Shown here in pieces: positions 25,625-34,976 of a DNA stretch of 64,000 nt (the first letter of the stretch is position 1; each line of letters begins with the position of its first letter). The notes below the pieces were generated by a model that saw nothing but the letters and a program-made list of their open reading frames with translations, was not told the DNA's origin and searched no databases. A program made the position numbers and the translations under genes. The DNA comes from Comamonas_C sp026954015 (GTDB taxonomy: Bacteria; Pseudomonadota; Gammaproteobacteria; Burkholderiales; Burkholderiaceae_C). The stretch is taken from the NCBI GenBank assembly GCA_035063785.1, contig JAPSFS010000002.1:310001-374000 (forward strand), given 5' to 3'.

Positions 25625-25918
25625 TCAGCTCCGGTGTGTGCGCGACAGCTTATCGCGTTCGGCCTGCAGCAGGTGTTCGTGCAGGCCGATGCCGCCGCTG
25701 CCCAGCCAGACGGCGAGCCCGTGGATCGCCAGCCCCAGGCCCCAGCCGGCCAGCGGGTACAGGTGCCACGTCCGGCCGGTCTGCCAGGCGATCAGTGCCA
25801 GGCCGGCGTTGACGCAGACGTAGACCAGCGCGTGGATGAGCCAGCCCATCTTGGCGCCGGCGCGGCGGCGCGCCAGGCGCTCGATGCGCTCGTCGTCGAA
25901 AGCGTGCAATGACCGCAT
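25625..25918 (-). CDS. 2TM-domain small membrane protein
   Basis: 97 residues: a short basic N-terminus (IERLARRRAGAK), then two helices, MGWLIHALVYVCVNAGLALIAW and HLYPLAGWGLGLAIHGLAVWL, and a charged tail. This matches the 2TM domain, which elsewhere occurs alone or fused to LytS-like kinases. The ATG at 25918 has GGAGC upstream. It lies 4 bp from the GST gene and 11 bp after the preceding membrane-protein gene. A role in signalling with the downstream kinase is my inference. Confidence 0.8.
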   Translation of the reverse strand: MRSLHAFDDERIERLARRRAGAKMGWLIHALVYVCVNAGLALIAWQTGRTWHLYPLAGWGLGLAIHGLAVWLGSGGIGLHEHLLQAERDKLSRTHRS

Positions 25919-25929
25919 GGGAGCTCCTT

Positions 25930-26493
25930 TCAGGCACGCTGGGCATGCAGGGCCGGAGCGGCGCCGCGCGCCAGCCGTAGCACGCACAGCGCGCGGGCGG
26001 CGAAGAAGCCCGACAGCAGGCCGTACAGCGCGGTCACGACGAGGGCGAAGCCCATGTCGTGCGCCAGCGGCGGCTCCATCGCCAATTGCACGCCGATGCC
26101 GTACTTCATCAGGAACACGGCCAGGATCAGCCCCATCGGCACCCAGCTGCCGGGCAGGTGGGCGCTGCGCGCGGCGGCGTGCCAGCGCGTGCCGGCGGGC
26201 GGTGCCAGGCGGCTGCCGACGGCCAGCGCGATGGCGGCGCAGACGGCCCACAGCGCCAGCAGCGCGGCCAGGTGGCCGGTGGCGGCGAAGGCCGACTGCA
26301 CGCCCCACAGCGCGAGGCCGGTCATCGCCACGGGCAGCAGCACGAGGCGGTATGCCGGCACGTCGCGCCCCCGCGTGGCCGAAAAGCCGAGCCAGAGCAG
26401 CGCGGCGAAGAGCAGGCCGACCCAGGCGGGCGTCCCGCGCACGATGTCGATGATGGCTTCGGGGTGCTGGGAGAGCAGTTGGGTGAGCAGCAT
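25930..26493 (-). CDS. DUF6622-like polytopic membrane protein
   Basis: 187 residues with five or six hydrophobic segments (AWVGLLFAALLWLGFSATRG, LVLLPVAMTGLALWGVQSAFA, LAALLALWAVCAAIALAVG, WVPMGLILAVFLMKYGIGV). The opening MLLTQLLSQHPEAIIDIVRGTPAWVGLL is typical of proteins annotated DUF6622. Function unknown. First gene of the six-gene minus-strand unit; the ATG at 26493 is followed by the expected hydrophobic start, and AAGGAAAG lies upstream. The 176-bp upstream gap contains three phased direct repeats. Confidence 0.8.
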   Translation of the reverse strand: MLLTQLLSQHPEAIIDIVRGTPAWVGLLFAALLWLGFSATRGRDVPAYRLVLLPVAMTGLALWGVQSAFAATGHLAALLALWAVCAAIALAVGSRLAPPAGTRWHAAARSAHLPGSWVPMGLILAVFLMKYGIGVQLAMEPPLAHDMGFALVVTALYGLLSGFFAARALCVLRLARGAAPALHAQRA

Positions 26494-26572
26494 GGGGTCT
26501 TTCCTTGGGTTGAGGATGTATCGATGCCGTGATGCTGCCTGCCGCGACCGGTGCGCGCGAGCGACCTGCGAC

Positions 26573-26622
26573 GAAATGCGCTCGCCACGGATGAAACGCG
26601 CCAGTGCCGCCGTGAAATGCAC
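26573..26622. promoter_or_regulatory. Three helically phased direct repeats
   Basis: GAAATGCGC at 26573-26581, GAAACGCGC at 26593-26601 and GAAATGCAC at 26614-26622: consensus GAAAYGCRC with 20 and 21 bp spacing, two helical turns. LytTR regulators typically bind direct repeats with this spacing. The array sits between the divergent DUF6622 gene (start 26493) and uppP (start 26670). Confidence 0.55.
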
Positions 26623-26669
26623 GCCGCCGCGCGGATAATCCGCGCTTTGCCCGCAGGGTAGGAGCGCAA

Positions 26670-27494
26670 GTGGAAACGGTGTTGTTGCTGAAGGCCGCCA
26701 TCATGGGCGTGGTGGAGGGGCTGACCGAGTTCCTGCCGATCTCCTCCACCGGTCACCTGATCCTGGCCGGGAGCCTGCTCGGGTTCGACGGCGACAAGGC
26801 CAAGGTGTTCGACATCGCGATCCAGACCGGCGCGATCTTCGCGGTCATTCTGGTGTACTGGCAGCGCATCCGCGAGACGCTGGTGCAGTTGCCGAGCCAG
26901 CCGCAGGCGCAGCGCTTCGCGGTCAACGTGCTGATCGGCTTCTTCCCGGCGGTGGTCTTCGGCCTGCTGCTGGGCAAGATGATCCAGGCGCATCTGTTCA
27001 CGCCGCAGGTGGTGGCAAGCACCTTCATCCTCGGCGCGTTCGTCATCCTGTGGGCCGAGCGGCGCCCGCAGGAGGAGGCGCGCATCCATTCCGTGGACGA
27101 TATGGGGCCGTGGGATGCGCTCAAGGTCGGCCTCGTCCAGTGCCTGGCGCTGGTGCCGGGCACGAGCCGCAGCGGCGCGACCATCATCGGTGGCATGCTG
27201 CTGGGCCTCTCGCGCAAGGCCGCGACCGACTATTCCTTCTTCCTCGCGATCCCGACGCTGATCGGCGCAGGCGTCTACAGCCTGTACAAGGAGCGCGCGC
27301 TGCTCAGCTGGGCCGACGTGCCGCTGTTCGCCGTCGGGCTGGTGTTCTCGTTCATCAGCGCGTGGCTGTGCGTGCGCTGGCTGCTGCGCTACATCAGCGC
27401 GCACAGCTTCGTGCCGTTCGCCTGGTACCGGATCGCGTTCGGGCTGGTGGTGCTCGTGACGTGGAGCGCCGGCTGGGTGCGCTGGTCGGCCTGA
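26670..27494 (+). CDS. uppP: Undecaprenyl-diphosphate phosphatase
   Basis: Inner-membrane phosphatase of 274 residues that recycles undecaprenyl pyrophosphate for peptidoglycan and LPS synthesis and gives bacitracin resistance. The diagnostic (E/Q)XXXE-type start VEGLTEFLPISSTGHLILAG and the PGxSRSGAT motif (LVPGTSRSGATIIGGMLLG) are both present. The start is GTG 26670 with AGGAG five bases upstream. About eight hydrophobic segments are seen. It is divergent from the six-gene signalling unit and convergent with the DUF1330 gene. Confidence 0.96.
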   Translation: METVLLLKAAIMGVVEGLTEFLPISSTGHLILAGSLLGFDGDKAKVFDIAIQTGAIFAVILVYWQRIRETLVQLPSQPQAQRFAVNVLIGFFPAVVFGLLLGKMIQAHLFTPQVVASTFILGAFVILWAERRPQEEARIHSVDDMGPWDALKVGLVQCLALVPGTSRSGATIIGGMLLGLSRKAATDYSFFLAIPTLIGAGVYSLYKERALLSWADVPLFAVGLVFSFISAWLCVRWLLRYISAHSFVPFAWYRIAFGLVVLVTWSAGWVRWSA

Positions 27495-27502
27495 AGCAGA
27501 GG

Positions 27503-27790
27503 TTATGCCTGGTAGGAACTCAGCACCACGTCGGCCGCCTGCGCGCGCACCGGCAGCAGGGCCTGGTAGGCGGCGCAGGTGTGCCAGCGATCCACGCTGG
27601 CCTGGTCGGGAAAGCGGATCACCACGATCTCGGGGGAGGGCTGCTCGCCCGCGTAGTGCGCGGCCTGCGTGCCGCGAAAGACCAGCTCCGCCCCCCAGGG
27701 CGCGAGCGTGGCCGGCACCTTGCTGCGGTACTCGGCCCATTTGTCGGCGTTCTTCACGGTGATGTGGCCGACGAGGTAGGCGTGGGGCAT
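27503..27790 (-). CDS. DUF1330 family protein
   Basis: 95-residue dimeric alpha/beta-barrel protein of the DUF1330 family: MPHAYLVGHITVKNADKWAEYRSKVPATL, AELVFRGTQAAHYAGEQPSPEIVVIRFPDQASVDRWHTCAAYQAL. Biochemical role unknown. It follows zapD by 53 bp on the same strand. In many relatives yacG follows zapD; it is not seen in that gap. Confidence 0.88.
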   Translation of the reverse strand: MPHAYLVGHITVKNADKWAEYRSKVPATLAPWGAELVFRGTQAAHYAGEQPSPEIVVIRFPDQASVDRWHTCAAYQALLPVRAQAADVVLSSYQA

Positions 27791-27843
27791 GGGGGGTCAA
27801 CTCCTGCAGGTAACGCGCGCCGGGCGCGCGGGGATGCGCCCTT

Positions 27844-28611
27844 TCAGGCGCACAGGGTCAGTTCGAACGCGGCGTCCCGCGTGGACTGTGCGAGCTTGCC
27901 GGAGGCTTCCGCCTGCAGCAGGCGCACCGAGACCAGCAGCCGGTTGGCGCTGATCTCCGGGATGAGCTGCAGCGCCGGGTCGATGCGCAGACGCAGCAAC
28001 TGGAAGGTGCGCCCCGCGGGCAGGTTCTGCTGGAACTGGCCGCGTTCGGCCGCCACCTTCTGCGCGGTGCCCGAATCACGCAGCAGGCGCATCAGGAGAT
28101 AGACGGATTCCGCCAGTGGCGCGAGCGTCGCGGCCCAGGTCTGCAGGTCGTGCTGGCGTTGCTCTGGCGGCAGGTACTGCCATGCGTGGTAGGCGGGCAG
28201 GTCGAAACTGCAGGTGCCACCGGGAATCGCCACGCGGCTGCGCACACTCATGAGCCAGTCGTTTTCCAGCAGCGCCTGACCGGCCTTGCCGTTTTGCGCG
28301 TTGAGCATCGCAAAGCACTCGTTGAGCTTGTCGACGACGACGTTGAGCGCCTTTTCCGAGATCGACGGATTGCCACGGTAGCCGTCGAACAGCGACTTCT
28401 GCTTTTCCAGATCCTTGAGCAGGTCGGACTTGAGATCGGCGCGCGCGGCCACGTCCATCACCTCGAACAGCGTGGCCAGCGCGTAGTGGTGGTCCAGCGG
28501 GTGGCTGCGCGGCACCAGCTCGCCCAGCCGCCGCAGCAGATGCTCCAGCCGCAGGTAGGTTCTCAGCCGTTCGTTGAAGGGGTATTCATACAGGATCACG
28601 GCGCGCATCAT
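27844..28611 (-). CDS. zapD: Cell division protein ZapD
   Basis: Stabilises FtsZ bundles at the Z-ring; 255 residues. The start ILYEYPFNERLRTYLRLEHLLRRL is the ZapD hallmark; further conserved stretches are HHYALATLFEVMDVAARADLKSDLLKDLEKQK and VRSRVAIPGGTCSFDLPAYHAWQYLP. Two ATGs begin the frame; both overlap the coaE stop. Order coaE-zapD is conserved in proteobacteria, but the usual third gene yacG is missing. Confidence 0.95.
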   Translation of the reverse strand: MMRAVILYEYPFNERLRTYLRLEHLLRRLGELVPRSHPLDHHYALATLFEVMDVAARADLKSDLLKDLEKQKSLFDGYRGNPSISEKALNVVVDKLNECFAMLNAQNGKAGQALLENDWLMSVRSRVAIPGGTCSFDLPAYHAWQYLPPEQRQHDLQTWAATLAPLAESVYLLMRLLRDSGTAQKVAAERGQFQQNLPAGRTFQLLRLRIDPALQLIPEISANRLLVSVRLLQAEASGKLAQSTRDAAFELTLCA

Positions 28612-29228
28612 AGATCGAACCGTGCCGCGATCCGGTGTACTTTTGTACGGAGTTCGTCGAGCGTGAGTCCGTCGTTGAACACCACGAGATCGGCAGCCGC
28701 AAGGCGGCGCGCACGGCTGCTCTGCGTGGCCATGATGGCCTGCGTGGCCTTGGCCGTGAGGCCGCTGCGCGCGCGCACGCGCGCGATCTGCGTGGTCTCG
28801 CTGCAGTCCACCACCAGCACCGCGTCGAGCTGCGCGGCCCAGTGGGCCGATTCGGTGAGCAGTGGAATGTCGTGGACGATGAGCCGGCGGCCGGCCTGCT
28901 CCGCCTGCTCGCGCGCCGCCGCGATGGCACGGCCCACGAGCGGGTGGACGATCTGCTCCAGGCGCGCGCGCGCACCTGTGTCTTCGAACGCCAGTGCGCG
29001 CATGCGGGCGCGGTCCAGCGCGCCGTGCGCATCAATGAAGGACGCGCCAAAGGCGGCGCGGATCGCATCGATGGCCGCACCGCCCGGCGCGGTGACCGCG
29101 CGCGCCAGTGCGTCGGCGTCGATCAGCGCTGCGCCGCGCGCCGAGAGCATGCCCGCCACCGTGCTCTTGCCGCTGCCGATGCCGCCCGTGACGCCCAGAC
29201 GGATGCTGCGTGCTGCGGTGCGCGGCAT
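28608..29228 (-). CDS. coaE: Dephospho-CoA kinase
   Basis: Last step of coenzyme A synthesis: phosphorylates the ribose 3'-OH of dephospho-CoA. 206 residues, with P-loop GVTGGIGSGKST at about 12-23, IDADALARAV, and the C-terminal ARRLAAADLVVFNDGLTLDELR. Its stop overlaps the zapD start and it lies 7 bp after pilD, so the whole run pilB-pilC-pilD-coaE-zapD is one operon, a conserved betaproteobacterial arrangement. Confidence 0.96.
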   Translation of the reverse strand: MPRTAARSIRLGVTGGIGSGKSTVAGMLSARGAALIDADALARAVTAPGGAAIDAIRAAFGASFIDAHGALDRARMRALAFEDTGARARLEQIVHPLVGRAIAAAREQAEQAGRRLIVHDIPLLTESAHWAAQLDAVLVVDCSETTQIARVRARSGLTAKATQAIMATQSSRARRLAAADLVVFNDGLTLDELRTKVHRIAARFDL

Positions 29229-29235
29229 GCGGGCC

Positions 29236-30120
29236 TCAGGCGGCCAGCCCCAGCAGGCCGAGCAGACCGTGCATCAGGCGATCGGGCCCCAAAAGCATCG
29301 CGGCGAAACCGGCGCCCGCGAGGAACGGCCCGAATGGCACGTATTTGCCCTCACGCAGCCCCCCATTGAGCTTGAGCACGATGCCCACGATGGCTCCGAC
29401 CACCGCGGCGATCAGGATGATGGGCACGAGCGCCTGCCAGCCGAACCATGCGCCCAGCGCCGCGAACAGCTTGAAGTCGCCATAGCCCATGCCGTCCTTG
29501 CCGGTGGCGAGCTTGAAACCCCAATAGACGCACCACAGCGACAGGTAGCCCGCGACCGCGCCGAGCACCGCGTCGGCGAGCGGGACCGGCAGCCAGCGCA
29601 GCGCACTCGCGAGCAACCCGGCCCAGAGCAGCGTGAGCGTGATGTCGTCCGGCAGCAGCGTCGTGTCCCAGTCGATGCACGCCAGCGCCAGCAGCGCGGC
29701 CGAGTAGCCGCACCACAGCAGCGCCGTTGCGCCGATACCCCAGCGCCAGCCGCAGGCGAAGAACAACAGGCCGGTGGCCAGCTCGACGAGCGGATAGCGC
29801 AGGCTGATGCGCGTGCCGCAACCGGCGCAGCGCCCGCGCAGCGCGAGATAGCTCAGGATGGGAATGTTTTCGTACCAGCGGATCACGTGCTGGCACGCGG
29901 GGCAGTGCGACCGCGGTGTGCACAGGTTGTAGCGCGGCGCGGAGTCCACGGGCGGCGCGGCGGCCGCCAGGCCATGCTCGGCCGCATAGGCCGCGCATTC
30001 CTCGCCCCACTGGCGCTCCATCATCCGTGGCACGCGGTGGATCACCACGTTCAGGAAGCTGCCGACCAGCAGCCCCAGGACGCCGAGCATCACGGCGCCC
30101 GCCAGTGTGACCTCCTGCAT
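29236..30120 (-). CDS. pilD: Type IV prepilin peptidase / N-methyltransferase
   Basis: Inner-membrane aspartyl protease that cleaves and N-methylates type IV pilins and type II secretion pseudopilins. 294 residues. The cytoplasmic zinc site has C73-x2-C76 and C98-x2-C101 (SHCPACQHV, GRCAGCGTR), needed for methylation. Catalytic aspartates lie in CIDWDTTLLPD and GKDGMGYGDFK. It starts LLVGSFLNVVIHRVPRMMERQW. It lies 15 bp after pilC. Confidence 0.96.
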   Translation of the reverse strand: MQEVTLAGAVMLGVLGLLVGSFLNVVIHRVPRMMERQWGEECAAYAAEHGLAAAAPPVDSAPRYNLCTPRSHCPACQHVIRWYENIPILSYLALRGRCAGCGTRISLRYPLVELATGLLFFACGWRWGIGATALLWCGYSAALLALACIDWDTTLLPDDITLTLLWAGLLASALRWLPVPLADAVLGAVAGYLSLWCVYWGFKLATGKDGMGYGDFKLFAALGAWFGWQALVPIILIAAVVGAIVGIVLKLNGGLREGKYVPFGPFLAGAGFAAMLLGPDRLMHGLLGLLGLAA

Positions 30121-30135
30121 GCGCTGCAGCGGCGC

Positions 30136-31353
30136 TCAGACGACCTGGCCGAGCTTGAAGATCGGCAGGTACATCGCGACCACGATGCCGCCGATGACCG
30201 TGCCCAGGAACACGATGATGATGGGCTCCATCAGGCTCGACAGGCCCTTGACCATCTCGTCCACCTCGTCCTCGTAGAAGTCGGCCGCCTTTCCGAGCAT
30301 GTGGTCGATCGAGCCCGATTCCTCGCCGATCGCGCACATCTGCAGCACCATGGACGGAAACACATTGGCGTTGGTCATCGCCGCAGTGAGGCTGGTGCCG
30401 GTGGCCACTTCCTGCTGGATCTTGTCGGTGGCGATCGCGTAGACCGCGTTGCCGGCAGCGCCGCCCACCGAATCCAGCGCCTCGACGAGCGGCACGCCAG
30501 CGGCAAACATGGTCGAGAGCGTGCGCGTCCAGCGTGCGACGGCGGATTTGTTGATCAGATCGCCGAACACGGGGATCTTGAGCAGCAGCCGGTCCATCAC
30601 CACCTGCATGCGTTCGCTGCGTTTCCACGCCTGCATGAAGAAGTAAAAACCCCCGCCGATCACGCCGAAGATGAGCCACCAGTATTTCACGAAGATGTCG
30701 CTCATGGCCATCACCACGAGCGTCGGGCCGGGCAGATCGGCGCCGAACGAGGTGAACACCTCCTTGAACGCGGGGATCACGAAGATCATGATCACCGTCA
30801 CGACGACGAAGGCCACGATGATCACCGAGATCGGGTACATCAGCGCCGACTTGATCTTGGACTTGATCGCCTCGGTCTTTTCCATGTAGGTGGCCAGGCG
30901 GTCGAGCAGCGCTTCGAGGATACCGGCGGCCTCGCCGGCCTCGACGAGGTTGCAGTAGAGGCTGTCGAAGTACATCGGGTACTTGCGAAACGCCGCGTTG
31001 AGCGAAGTACCGGTTTCCACGTCGGTGCGGATGTCGTTGAGCAGCTTGGTCACGCTCGCGTTGGTGTTGCCGCGCCCCACGATGTCGAACGCCTGCAGCA
31101 GCGGCACGCCCGCCTTCATCATCGTCGCCATCTGGCGCGTGAAGAGGGCGATGTCCTTGGGCTTGATGCGCTTGCCCGAGCGCGTGCGCCGCTTCTTGAT
31201 CTTGGATGGCAGCACGCCCTGGCGGCGCAGCGTCGCCTGCACCTGGTTCTCGCCACCGGCGCGCACTTCGCCGCGCACGATCTTGCCGTTGCGGTCCTTG
31301 CCTTCCCACTCGAAGACGAAATCCTTGATGCCCTTGGATGCGATGGTGGCCAT
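30136..31353 (-). CDS. pilC: Type IV pilus inner-membrane platform protein PilC
   Basis: 405-residue polytopic protein that couples the PilB ATPase to pilus assembly. Two T2SF/GspF domains (about 70-195 and 275-398) each contain the FxRQ/LxxxxxxG pattern (LFTRQMATMMKAGVPLLQAFD; RTLSTMFAAGVPLVEALDSVGG). Three main transmembrane helices are seen (SVIIVAFVVVTVIMIFVIPAF, YWWLIFGVIGGGFYFFM, IIIVFLGTVIGGIVVAMYLPI). It starts 16 bp after the pilB stop. Confidence 0.96.
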   Translation of the reverse strand: MATIASKGIKDFVFEWEGKDRNGKIVRGEVRAGGENQVQATLRRQGVLPSKIKKRRTRSGKRIKPKDIALFTRQMATMMKAGVPLLQAFDIVGRGNTNASVTKLLNDIRTDVETGTSLNAAFRKYPMYFDSLYCNLVEAGEAAGILEALLDRLATYMEKTEAIKSKIKSALMYPISVIIVAFVVVTVIMIFVIPAFKEVFTSFGADLPGPTLVVMAMSDIFVKYWWLIFGVIGGGFYFFMQAWKRSERMQVVMDRLLLKIPVFGDLINKSAVARWTRTLSTMFAAGVPLVEALDSVGGAAGNAVYAIATDKIQQEVATGTSLTAAMTNANVFPSMVLQMCAIGEESGSIDHMLGKAADFYEDEVDEMVKGLSSLMEPIIIVFLGTVIGGIVVAMYLPIFKLGQVV

Positions 31354-31369
31354 CGGTGCCTCCCGGTAG

Positions 31370-33103
<1,734 letters not shown>

Positions 33104-33236
33104 GGAGAACGCTGCTATCCAGTGAAACGGGCGTGAATCATCCTATCATCGCCGAACCACCCTGGCGTGTATAGACGGCGCAGATGTGGAAATGGCGGGG
33201 CACGCACCGCCTGTTCGTTGTTTTGCGCGCGCCAAG

Positions 33237-33275
33237 TAAAAACCGCCAGGGGCCTGCGGCCCATGGCGGTATTTT
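33237..33275 (-). terminator. Rho-independent terminator of rpmB-rpmG
   Basis: On the minus strand ACCGCCA (33270-33264) pairs with TGGCGGT (33248-33242) and is followed by a T-run (33242-33238); an inner GGCC...GGCC arm strengthens the stem. It is placed 17 bp after the rpmG stop. Confidence 0.8.
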
Positions 33276-33291
33276 CGGATGCCGGGCTCGG

Positions 33292-33462
33292 TTACTTGAG
33301 CTTGGTTTCCTTGTATTCGACGTGCTTGCGTGCCTTGGGGTCGAATTTCATGATCGACATCTTCTCGGGCATCGTCTTCTTGTTTTTCGTCGTGGTGTAG
33401 AAGTGGCCGGTACCGGCACTCGACTCCAGCTTGATCTTTTCGCGTCCGCCTTTGGCTGCCAT
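33292..33462 (-). CDS. rpmG: 50S ribosomal protein bL33
   Basis: 56 residues: MAAKGGREKIKLESSAGTGH then FYTTTKNKKTMPEKMSIMKF and a Lys-rich end HVEYKETKLK, the normal L33 without zinc-binding cysteines (C-minus form). AAGGAAAG precedes the ATG at 33462. It follows rpmB by 20 bp as in most proteobacteria and is closed by a terminator. Confidence 0.97.
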   Translation of the reverse strand: MAAKGGREKIKLESSAGTGHFYTTTKNKKTMPEKMSIMKFDPKARKHVEYKETKLK

Positions 33463-33482
33463 GGTGCTTTCCTTTCAGTGGA

Positions 33483-33716
33483 TCAGGCCTGACCGCGTGC
33501 GCGCATGTCCGCGAGCACGGCGTCGATGCCGTTCTTGTCGATCAGACGCAGCGCGGCGCCGGAGACGCGCAGGCGCACCCAGCGGTTTTCGCTTTCCACC
33601 CAGAAGCGGCGGTATTGCAGGTTCGGCAGGAACCGGCGCTTGGTCTTGATGTTGGAGTGGGAAACCTTGTGTCCCACCTGGGGCTTCTTGCCCGTGACTT
33701 CACATACGCGTGCCAT
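33483..33716 (-). CDS. rpmB: 50S ribosomal protein bL28
   Basis: 77 residues, beginning MARVCEVTGKKPQVGHKVSH, with TKRRFLPNLQYRRFWVES and a C-terminus ending DMRARGQA, typical L28. The start at 33716 fits the family length; a longer frame upstream is not family-like. It is the first gene of rpmB-rpmG; the promoter lies in the 175-bp gap to trxB. Confidence 0.97.
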   Translation of the reverse strand: MARVCEVTGKKPQVGHKVSHSNIKTKRRFLPNLQYRRFWVESENRWVRLRVSGAALRLIDKNGIDAVLADMRARGQA

Positions 33717-33891
33717 GTGGACACTCCGTTCGTTGCAACGATGGCCGGGCTCGACGGTCCTGCGGGAGCAGGGCGGCCCGGCGCATCTCACCTCGCCAGG
33801 TCATTCGGGTGGCGGTGGCCCGTCGCCGCGTGTACCCAAGGCAGTGCCTTATGCGCGGCAAAGTCCGGCATTATAGCGAGACCGCGCCGGT

Positions 33892-34845
33892 TCAGCCTTG
33901 TTGTTCGAGATAGCGCTGCGCATCGAGCGCCGCCATGCAGCCGGTGCCCGCGCTCGTGATCGCCTGGCGGTAGACGTGGTCCTGCACGTCGCCTGCGGCG
34001 AACACCCCCGGCACGCTGGTCTGGGTTGCAAAGCCCTTGAGGCCGCCCTGGGTGACGATGTAGCCGTTGTCCAGCTCCAGTTGCCCCTGGAAGATGTCGG
34101 TATTGGGCGCGTGGCCGATCGCGATGAAGCAGCCGTGCAGGCGGATGTCCTCGGTGTGGCCGTCCTCCGTGCTCTTGATGCGGATGCCGGTCACGCCGCT
34201 TGCGTCGCCGAGCACTTCGTCGAGCGTGAAAAAGGTCTTGAGCTCGATCTTGCCCGCCGCGACCCGCTCCATGAGCTTGTCGATCAGGATGGGCTCGGCG
34301 CGGAACTTGTCGCGCCGGTGCACCAGCGTGACCTTGCGCGCGATGTTGGCCAGATACAACGCTTCCTCGACCGCGGTGTTGCCACCGCCAACGACGCACA
34401 CGTCCTGCTCGCGGTAGAAGAACCCGTCGCACGTGGCGCAGGCCGAAACGCCCTTGCCCATGAACGCCTCTTCGGACGGCAGGCCCAGGTACTTGGCCGA
34501 GGCGCCCGTGGCGATGATGAGCGCGTCGCAGGTGTAGGTGCCGCTGTCGCCCGTGAGCGTGAATGGACGGCGGGACAGGTTCGCCTGGTGGATGTGGTCG
34601 AAGACGACCCGGGTGTTGAAACGTTCGGCGTGCGCGAGAAAGCGTTGCATCAGCTCCGGCCCCTGCACGCCGTTCACGTCGGCCGGCCAGTTGTCCACCT
34701 CGGTCGTGGTCGTGAGCTGCCCGCCCTGCGCCATGCCGGTGATGAGCAGCGGTTTGAGGTTGGCGCGTGCGGCGTAGATCGCGGCGGTGTAGCCGGCGGG
34801 GCCGGAGCCGAGGATCAGGACTTGGGCGTGTTGCGTGGTGGACAT
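33892..34845 (-). CDS. trxB: Thioredoxin reductase
   Basis: NADPH-dependent flavoenzyme of 317 residues that reduces thioredoxin. FAD motif LILGSGPAGYTAAIYAARA at 9-27; redox-active CATC in GVSACATCDGFFYREQ; NADPH motif VVGGGNTAVEEALYLA; C-terminal FAD motif VFAAGDVQDHVYRQAITSAGTGC. It is divergent from ftsK with 131 bp between the starts, a conserved pairing in the group. Confidence 0.97.
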   Translation of the reverse strand: MSTTQHAQVLILGSGPAGYTAAIYAARANLKPLLITGMAQGGQLTTTTEVDNWPADVNGVQGPELMQRFLAHAERFNTRVVFDHIHQANLSRRPFTLTGDSGTYTCDALIIATGASAKYLGLPSEEAFMGKGVSACATCDGFFYREQDVCVVGGGNTAVEEALYLANIARKVTLVHRRDKFRAEPILIDKLMERVAAGKIELKTFFTLDEVLGDASGVTGIRIKSTEDGHTEDIRLHGCFIAIGHAPNTDIFQGQLELDNGYIVTQGGLKGFATQTSVPGVFAAGDVQDHVYRQAITSAGTGCMAALDAQRYLEQQG

Positions 34846-34976
34846 GGGTCAGCAGCGCGCGTTCGGGCGCGCGTAAGCCTTGCGAGCGCAGGCGATGAGG
34901 GATTGCGCGATTGTAAGGAGCGGCCCGCGGCGGCGCTGGCGGGTGCACGCATGCAGTAAGCTCGCCCCTCTTGGCC

